Of a stretch of 10,832 nucleotides of DNA, positions 7,095-10,832 are shown piece after piece. Each line of letters starts with the position of its first letter. Positions within the stretch are counted from its first letter, which is position 1. Source of the DNA: Betaproteobacteria bacterium (GTDB lineage Bacteria > Pseudomonadota > Gammaproteobacteria > Burkholderiales > SG8-41); contig JAOTVX010000067.1 in assembly GCA_029863175.1 (NCBI GenBank), positions 1 to 10,832 of the forward strand, given 5' to 3'. A program made the translations under genes and the position numbers. A model generated the notes under the pieces. It ran no database searches, was not told the DNA's origin, and saw nothing but the letters and a program-made list of their open reading frames with translations.

Positions 7095-8189
7095 ATGAAA
7101 ATTTCCCGCATTCAGTCTCAAATCGTCCAGCTCCCCGCTGACGAGCCATTGGCCGACGGGCCCGCAGTGCCAGGCGCCACGCGCAGCATCGTGACGCTGC
7201 AGATGCAGACCGATGCTGGAATAGAAGGCATTGCCTTGACGTTCTTTGGCAGCGCCCTCACCGCCACGCTCAAGAGCGCCGTGGACCAGCTCGGGGCGCT
7301 CGCGATTGGCGAGGATCCGCTGCGCACCGAGGCAATCGTCGCCAAGCTACGCGCAGCCGCAGGCACAGCCGGTCCTGGCGGCATCTTTACGCTCGCGCTC
7401 TCCGCAATCGACCTTGCGCTGTGGGACATCCGCGGCAAGTCGCAGAACCTGCCTTTGTGGCAGCTCATCGGCGGATACCGCGATCGCGTCCCCACCTATG
7501 CAAGCGGCGCACTGATGCGTCAATTTCCGCTGGAGCATGTGGTCAGGGCCGCGCCACGCCTCGTTACGAAGGGCTTCCGGCAGATGAAGATGCAGCTCGC
7601 GCTGCCGGGGGACACGACCCCCGAACGGGAGGTGCAACGGGCGCGCGCCATTCGCGAGGCGATCGGCCCGGACATCGACCTCATGTGCGACATCAACCAA
7701 CGCTGGAGCGTGCACCAGGCGATCGACATCGGGCAGCGGATCGAGGACGTGCGTCTCTTCTGGCTCGAGGATGTCACGGCGCACGATGATTACGACGGTC
7801 TGGCGCGGGTCACCGCAGCGCTCAAGACGCCCGTCGCCGGCGGCGAGTATGTCTACGGCATCGTGCCGTTCCGGCAGATGCTGGAGGCGCGCTCGGTCGA
7901 CATCGTCATGATCGACATTCTGCGCGCGGGTGGTGTCACGCAGTGGCTGAAGATCGCGGGGATGGCCGAGGCGTTCAATCTGCCGGTGGTGAGTCACCTG
8001 GTGCCGGAAATCCAGGTGCATCTGATCGCCGCGGTGCCGAACGGGCTGACGGTCGAGTACATGCCGTGGACTTTCAGGCTCTACAAGGAAGTGCCGGTGC
8101 CGGAGGGTGGGGAGTTAGCGGTTCCACGGAAGCCGGGGCTGGGGCTGGAGTTCGATCCGGATGCGCTGCGGCGTTACGGCGTCAAGTAA
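7095..8189 (+). CDS. Mandelate racemase-subgroup enolase-superfamily enzyme (acid-sugar dehydratase or racemase)
   Basis: This 364-residue protein has the usual family length, with an N-terminal capping domain (about 1-125) and a TIM-like barrel. Family members abstract the proton alpha to a carboxylate, with the intermediate held by Mg2+. Visible active-site residues match the mandelate racemase pattern: Asp199 in DINQRW (with Asn201), Glu225 in FWLEDV and Glu251 in GGEYV as metal ligands, Asp274 in MIDILRAGG and His301 in VSHLVPE as the His-Asp dyad, and Glu321 in VEYMPW. On the other face the normal Lys-x-Lys pair reads Lys165-Met-Gln167, so the second lysine is missing. That favours one-sided chemistry such as acid-sugar dehydration by the His-Asp dyad, but the substrate cannot be named. 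The start is ATG 7095; the ribosome site is weak. A repeat region begins five bases after the stop. Confidence 0.9.
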   Translation: MKISRIQSQIVQLPADEPLADGPAVPGATRSIVTLQMQTDAGIEGIALTFFGSALTATLKSAVDQLGALAIGEDPLRTEAIVAKLRAAAGTAGPGGIFTLALSAIDLALWDIRGKSQNLPLWQLIGGYRDRVPTYASGALMRQFPLEHVVRAAPRLVTKGFRQMKMQLALPGDTTPEREVQRARAIREAIGPDIDLMCDINQRWSVHQAIDIGQRIEDVRLFWLEDVTAHDDYDGLARVTAALKTPVAGGEYVYGIVPFRQMLEARSVDIVMIDILRAGGVTQWLKIAGMAEAFNLPVVSHLVPEIQVHLIAAVPNGLTVEYMPWTFRLYKEVPVPEGGELAVPRKPGLGLEFDPDALRRYGVK

Positions 8190-8194
8190 GATGC

Positions 8195-8550
8195 AACCGC
8201 AGATACGCAAGAAGCCTCACCGCCAAGGTCGCGGAGGGCGCCAAGGAAAATAACAGCCTCACCGCCAAGGGCGCGGAGGACGCGAAGGACACCAAGGGGA
8301 CAATAATTTCAATCGAACCCCAAGGACGCCAAGACAACGCCAAGGGTGGCATACAGGGGAGCCAGTGGTCAGGACACTTCCTGACTTACCGCTTTTCTTA
8401 AATTCAATTTGTAATCCTTCGCGTCCTTTGCGCCCTCTGCGGTGAAGCTTTTCTCTTCCTCCGCGCCCTTTGCGTCCTCGGCGGTAAAGCTTTTCCTTTC
8501 CTCCGCGGCCTTGGCGGCCTCAGCGGCAAGGCTTCTTCTTTATCTGCGGC
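8195..8550. repeat. Imperfect inverted-repeat element built of degenerate 42-bp units
   Basis: This fills most of the 385-base gap after the enolase-family gene. The left arm (about 8195-8298) carries two units 42 bp apart, each starting AGCCTCACCGCCAAGG (8213-8228 and 8255-8270). The right arm (about 8415-8550) carries the same kind of unit on the other strand with AAGCTT landmarks at 8445-8450 and 8487-8492, also 42 bp apart, and a third related unit at about 8528. The outer ends match: CCGCAGATA at 8197-8205 against TATCTGCGG at 8541-8549. I see no credible coding in it; a chance reading frame gives only low-complexity AKGAEDAKD-type peptide. Similar GC-rich 'gcaaaggacgc'-type repeats are common between genes in environmental proteobacterial genomes (recalled, not searched). 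The function is unknown. Confidence 0.8.
8368..8385. repeat. Small perfect hairpin at the centre of the inverted repeat (possible weak terminator or REP-like palindrome)
   Basis: GTCAGGA at 8368-8374 and TCCTGAC at 8379-8385 form a 7-bp stem with a four-base loop. A T-rich run, TTTTCTT, lies at 8393-8399. The stem is short and the T-run is seven bases away, so termination would be weak. The palindrome also resembles REP-type hairpins. Its central position between the two arms of the larger repeat is notable. Confidence 0.4.
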
Positions 8551-8574
8551 TCACTTCACCGGCGGTAACAACGC

Positions 8575-8604
8575 TTGACAATACTACCGCATCCCGTTAG
8601 TATT
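8575..8604 (+). promoter_or_regulatory. Promoter and overlapping operator of higBA module 1
   Basis: The -35 box is TTGACA (8575-8580), the spacer is 17 bases and the -10 box is TAGTAT (8598-8603). An inverted repeat AATACTA (8580-8586) / TAGTATT (8598-8604) covers the end of the -35 and the whole -10 box. HigA-type antitoxins are known to repress their own promoters, so this is the likely operator. The expected transcription start falls at about 8609-8611, on the toxin GTG. Confidence 0.8.
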
Positions 8605-8609
8605 CGGTC

Positions 8610-8891
8610 GTGATCAAGTCGTTCGCCGACAAGCTGACGGCCGCCATTTTCGAAGGTCGGGAAGTCCGCAAGCTGCCTCGCGAGATACAGGGAACCGCCC
8701 GGCGAAAGTTGAAGCTGATCGATGCGGCAACGAGGCTGGAGAATCTCCGCGTTCCACCCGGCAACCGGCTTGAAGCGCGGAAACGCGGCCGGGCTGGTCA
8801 ATGGAGCATCCGGATCAATGACCAGTGGCGCCTCTGCTTCCGCTGGCACGGCGGCGACGCGCACGAGGTTGAAATCGTGGACTACCACTAA
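8610..8891 (+). CDS. higB: HigB-family mRNA interferase toxin, module 1
   Basis: This 93-residue toxin of the RelE/HigB superfamily (plasmid maintenance killer type) should cleave mRNA on the ribosome. Recognisable family features are the start MIKSF, the block GQWSIRINDQWRLCFRW (63-79) and the C-terminus VEIVDYH. Arg74, Asp91, Tyr92 and His93 correspond to the catalytic Arg73, Asp90, Tyr91 and His92 known for Proteus HigB. The start is GTG 8610, which fits family length; it lies only six bases after the -10 box, so the message is probably leaderless and no ribosome site is present. The middle part (PPGNRLEARKRGRAG) belongs to a different HigB subgroup from the second toxin in this window. 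The antitoxin gene follows directly, so the order is toxin first, as is usual for hig loci. Confidence 0.92.
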   Translation: MIKSFADKLTAAIFEGREVRKLPREIQGTARRKLKLIDAATRLENLRVPPGNRLEARKRGRAGQWSIRINDQWRLCFRWHGGDAHEVEIVDYH

Positions 8892-8906
8892 GTGAGGATC
8901 GAGAAG

Positions 8907-9260
8907 ATGAGCATCAAACGTGCAAGCCTGCATGGCATGAATTTCGCGGATGTTTCAACCGGCCGACGGCTGAAACCCATCCACCCTGGGGAAGTCCTGA
9001 TGAAGGACTTCATCGAACCGATGGAGCTTACTCGCTACAGGGTAGCCAAGGCGATCAAGGTGCCGCAGCGACGCATCGATGAGGTATGCGCGGGTCAACG
9101 GGCGATATCCGCCGACACAGCCCTTCGGCTTGGGCGGCTTTTCGGTGTCGATCCGCAGATGTGGATGAATTTGCAGGCGCAGTATGATTTGGAACTGGCA
9201 GCGCGAGTGCTGCGCAAGCGCCTTGAATCGGAAATCACTCCGCTGCCGGCCATGGCCTGA
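8907..9260 (+). CDS. higA: HigA-family antitoxin, module 1
   Basis: This 117-residue helix-turn-helix antitoxin is expected to bind and neutralise the upstream toxin and to repress the operon. The conserved HigA block starts at LKPIHPGEVL; the helix-turn-helix covers about residues 41-75 (RYRVAKAIKVPQRRIDEVCAGQRAISADTALRLGRLF), and the C-terminal segment WMNLQAQYDLELA is also typical. The chosen start is ATG 8907, with GAGG at 8894-8897. A GTG at 8892 directly abuts the toxin stop and ATG 8937 is a shorter alternative; both are in frame, so the exact N-terminus is uncertain by 5-10 residues. Unlike the toxin, this gene has a ribosome site, consistent with higher antitoxin output. Confidence 0.92.
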   Translation: MSIKRASLHGMNFADVSTGRRLKPIHPGEVLMKDFIEPMELTRYRVAKAIKVPQRRIDEVCAGQRAISADTALRLGRLFGVDPQMWMNLQAQYDLELAARVLRKRLESEITPLPAMA

Positions 9261-9518
9261 GAGCTGAGATCCGCGGGAATACACAGGATTGGGCCCGATT
9301 CATCTCCGCGTTTATCTACGGTTAAACCCCAGGTTCTACACGAAGCTCGATTTACGATTAATGATTGATGATTATTGATCGGCGCAAATCGGCGGCTATA
9401 ACTACGTTAACCAGTGCCCAGTGTCGGCTGGACGCGAACGCGCTGCATGTCCGATTCGCGATTCACGGCTTCGATCGGCGGCTGCGTTCCGTTTTGGTTT
9501 GCGGCTGAAGGCCGAATC
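9261..9518. other. Gene-free spacer between the two hig modules, containing a dispersed repeat
   Basis: No credible gene is seen. It holds repeat copy A (9301-9376), including four degenerate heptamers of GATTNAT type, and a short direct repeat ATCGGCGGCT at 9388-9397 and 9474-9483. No clear terminator follows higA. Confidence 0.55.
9301..9376 (-). repeat. Dispersed intergenic repeat, copy A, with GATTNAT heptamer array
   Basis: The core GCGTTTATCTACGGTTA (9308-9324) differs by one base from copy B at 10177-10193. Similarity continues through CAGGTTCT and ATTTACGATT. Copy A ends in four tandem heptamers: GATTTAC, GATTAAT, GATTGAT and GATTATT (9349-9376). It begins 40 bases after the higA stop. 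Strand is given relative to the TAACCGCAGATAAACGC orientation. Confidence 0.75.
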
Positions 9519-9547
9519 TTGACATTTGTATCGCATAACGATACACT
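9519..9547 (+). promoter_or_regulatory. Promoter and overlapping operator of higBA module 2
   Basis: The -35 box is TTGACA (9519-9524), the spacer is 17 bases and the -10 box is TACACT (9542-9547). An inverted repeat TGTATCG (9527-9533) / CGATACA (9539-9545) with a five-base centre lies in the spacer and covers most of the -10 box; it is the likely HigA operator. The expected transcription start is about 9553-9555, on the toxin GTG. The operator differs in sequence and spacing from that of module 1, so the two modules are probably controlled separately. Confidence 0.85.
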
Positions 9548-9552
9548 GTGCC

Positions 9553-9831
9553 GTGATCAAAACCTTCCGGCACAAGGGGCTTGAGCGGTTCTTCCGCGAT
9601 GGATCGAAGGCCGGCATCCAGCCAAAGCACGAGAAACGGTTGCGGCTTCAAATCGGCCGGCTCGATGCCGCCAGGAGCGCCGCAGACATGAACCTCCCGG
9701 GCTGGAGATGTCATTCCCTGGCCGGCGAGCTCAAAGGCCATTGGGCCGTGTGGGTGGATGAAAATTGGCGCCTGACCTTTACCTTTGACGGTCTGGATGC
9801 CGTGTTGGTGGACTACCGGGACTATCACTGA
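9553..9831 (+). CDS. higB: HigB-family mRNA interferase toxin, module 2
   Basis: This 92-residue toxin is a close match to classic HigB in length and layout: the start MIKTFRHKGLERFF, KAGIQPKHEKRLR, HSLAGELKGHWAVWV, NWRLTF and the C-terminus DYRDYH. Against the known Proteus HigB catalytic set it has His54, Arg73, Asp90, Tyr91 and His92, but Ala57 where that enzyme has Lys57. The start is GTG 9553; an in-frame TTG at 9526 lies inside the promoter and cannot be used from it. As in module 1 the GTG sits just five bases after the -10 box, giving a probably leaderless toxin message, and both genes begin with the same GTGATCAA. The antitoxin follows ten bases after the stop. Confidence 0.94.
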   Translation: MIKTFRHKGLERFFRDGSKAGIQPKHEKRLRLQIGRLDAARSAADMNLPGWRCHSLAGELKGHWAVWVDENWRLTFTFDGLDAVLVDYRDYH

Positions 9832-9841
9832 GGAGCAAACG

Positions 9842-10135
9842 ATGACGACACGCATGTACAACCCACCGCACCCGGGAGAAGTACTTCGGGACACCGTTCT
9901 TTCGAAGGGCCGGATTTCGGTCACCGAGTTCGCGCGGAAGCTCGGCATGTCGCGCGTCGCGCTCTCGCGGGTGGTGAACGGCCACGCCGCGATGAGCGCA
10001 GACATGGCAATTCGCCTTGCCGCAGGGCTCGGCGGTTCGGCGGAATCGTGGTTGCAGATGCAGGCAGCTTACGATCTCTGGCGGGCCGCCAAGAAGCGTC
10101 GCCCGAAAGTGCAACTGATCAAGCTGGCAGCCTGA
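9842..10135 (+). CDS. higA: HigA-family antitoxin, module 2
   Basis: This 97-residue helix-turn-helix antitoxin should neutralise the module 2 toxin and repress the promoter at 9519. The HigA signature PPHPGEVLRDTVL (8-20) is followed by the helix-turn-helix (VTEFARKLGMSRVALSRVVNGHAAMSADMAIRLAAGLG, about 27-64) and by SWLQMQAAYDLWRA. The start is ATG 9842 with a strong AGGAG at 9831-9835 that overlaps the toxin stop; an earlier in-frame start lies inside higB. The good ribosome site contrasts with the apparently leaderless toxin. The protein is shorter at the N-terminus than the module 1 antitoxin and is clearly diverged from it, so the pair did not arise by a recent duplication. Confidence 0.95.
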   Translation: MTTRMYNPPHPGEVLRDTVLSKGRISVTEFARKLGMSRVALSRVVNGHAAMSADMAIRLAAGLGGSAESWLQMQAAYDLWRAAKKRRPKVQLIKLAA

Positions 10136-10171
10136 CTACATAATGAGTTAAATTCCGCTTGGTTTTCGTCC

Positions 10172-10258
10172 CATCTGCGTTTATCTGCGGTTACATTCCA
10201 GGTTCTCAACGAACCTCAATTTACGATTCACGATCCTTAGTCGTCGTTTATCTGCGGC
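10172..10258 (-). repeat. Dispersed intergenic repeat, copy B
   Basis: It contains the 17-base core GCGTTTATCTGCGGTTA (10177-10193), a further 40 bases similar to copy A, and a second partial core CGTTTATCTGCGGC at 10245-10258. It begins 36 bases after the higA stop of module 2 and ends 21 bases before the iron-sulfur gene. The rest of the 10136-10279 gap shows no gene or clear promoter. Confidence 0.8.
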
Positions 10259-10279
10259 TGCTGTGAAATGGAGTAGGAG

Positions 10280-10771
10280 TTGGCAAACACGACGATCAAG
10301 TTCAAGTTAAACGGCGACCCGGTCGAGCTGCGTCTGAAGGCCCGCGACCGGCTGCTCGTCGACGTGCTGCGGGAAGACCTGCAGCTGACCGGCACCAAGC
10401 ACGGCTGCGGGATCGGCGCGTGCGGCACCTGCACGGTCATCATGGACGGTTATCCCATCTCGTCCTGCATGCAGCTCGCCGCACTCTGCGACGGGGCAGA
10501 CATCCGCACGGTGGAAGGTCTCGGCGACTCTGAAGCGCTTCACCCGGTGCAGCAGGCGTTCGTGAACAAGTCCGCGCTCCAGTGCGGGATCTGCATCCCG
10601 GGCCACGTCATGGCGGCGTGTGCCCTGCTCGAGAAGAATCCGAACCCCTCGGATGAGGACATCCGCGTGAGCGTGGACAGCGTCTACTGCCGCTGCACGG
10701 GGTATGTGCGGATTGAGGAGGCGTATCGCGAAGCAATCTCGCTTATGCGAAAAGCTAAGAGCCAAATTTAA
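10280..10771 (+). CDS. CoxS/XdhC-type [2Fe-2S] small subunit of a molybdenum hydroxylase
   Basis: This 163-residue protein has the full two-cluster layout of the xanthine oxidase / aerobic CO dehydrogenase small subunit. A plant-type ferredoxin domain has Cys43, Cys48, Cys51 and Cys63 (in CGIGACGTCTV and SSC), and a helical [2Fe-2S] domain has Cys102, Cys105, Cys137 and Cys139 (QCGICIPGHVMAAC; YCRCTGY). All eight cluster cysteines are present, so it should be functional in passing electrons from a molybdopterin subunit to an FAD subunit. Partners of this kind (CoxL, CoxM types) are not in the window and no gene starts in the 61 bases after it. The start is TTG 10280 with GGAG at 10270-10273; AGGAG at 10275-10279 abuts the start and is too close, and no in-frame ATG is available upstream. 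The stop codon falls in a dispersed repeat. The substrate cannot be deduced. Confidence 0.92.
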   Translation: MANTTIKFKLNGDPVELRLKARDRLLVDVLREDLQLTGTKHGCGIGACGTCTVIMDGYPISSCMQLAALCDGADIRTVEGLGDSEALHPVQQAFVNKSALQCGICIPGHVMAACALLEKNPNPSDEDIRVSVDSVYCRCTGYVRIEEAYREAISLMRKAKSQI

Positions 10772-10796
10772 CCGCAGATAAACGCAGATACACACA
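10769..10796 (+). repeat. Dispersed intergenic repeat, copy C (inverted)
   Basis: TAACCGCAGATAAACGC (10769-10785) is the exact reverse complement of the core in copy B (10177-10193). It supplies the TAA stop of the iron-sulfur gene and continues as AGATACACACAGATA. No gene is seen from here to the window end. Confidence 0.85.
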
Positions 10797-10832
10797 GATA
10801 GAACGAAAAACAAGAATCCTTATTTGCCGCCG

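Noticed and set aside
7943..8401. A 152-residue forward frame running from the enolase gene into the repeats
   Set aside because: The first half is the enolase gene in another frame and the second half is repeat-derived low-complexity peptide (AKGAEDAKD type).
8190..8574. CRISPR array
   Set aside because: The 42-bp units are degenerate, adjoin without unique spacers and occur in both orientations; no cas gene is seen.
8195..10796. Insertion sequence or composite transposon
   Set aside because: No transposase or recombinase is encoded, and the repeats are short, degenerate and multi-copy; no target duplication could be recognised.
10307..10813. Reverse-strand frame opposite the iron-sulfur gene
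   Set aside because: Its N-terminus (CICVYLRLNL) is translated dispersed repeat and the rest is antisense to a gene with eight conserved cysteines.

Overview
The window is GC-rich and densely coded, with almost all genes on the + strand. Gene style and protein resemblance suggest an environmental proteobacterium, most likely a betaproteobacterium. That placement is inference; there is no rRNA or other marker gene here to test it.

Positions 2-7017 hold one tightly packed operon for a type II secretion / type IV pilus-like envelope machine. It runs: end of an inner-membrane platform protein (GspF/PilC type), the GspE ATPase, a PilM/GspL-like actin-fold protein, a PilN-like protein, a PilO/GspM-like protein, a lipoprotein secretin (GspD/PilQ/MshL type) with an N-terminal TPR-like region, and three prepilin-like proteins. 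Genes overlap by 1, 4 or 20 bases or are separated by 2-4 bases, so translation is probably coupled. The logic is that GspE powers the platform, PilM/N/O-like proteins form the inner-membrane alignment complex, the secretin is the outer-membrane pore, and the pseudopilins form a short periplasmic fibre. The layout mixes pilus-type split M/N/O genes with GspG-like pseudopilins. No prepilin peptidase, GspC, GspH, GspI or GspJ is seen; the operon starts before the window.

Positions 7095-8189 encode a mandelate racemase-subgroup enolase-superfamily enzyme, with no visible functional tie to the secretion genes. A non-coding stretch (8190-8574) follows, made of an imperfect inverted repeat built from degenerate 42-bp units around a small hairpin.

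Positions 8575-10135 carry two separate HigBA-type toxin-antitoxin modules in tandem. Each has a clear promoter (TTGACA, 17-bp spacer, a -10 box) overlapped by an inverted-repeat operator, and each toxin GTG lies about where transcription should start, so both toxin messages look leaderless. A related dispersed repeat follows each module.

Positions 10280-10771 encode a CoxS/XdhC-type [2Fe-2S] small subunit of a molybdenum hydroxylase. It is bracketed by inverted copies of the same dispersed repeat, and no partner subunit is visible in the window. The right half (8190-10832) therefore looks like repeat-rich accessory DNA, while the left half is a conserved operon.
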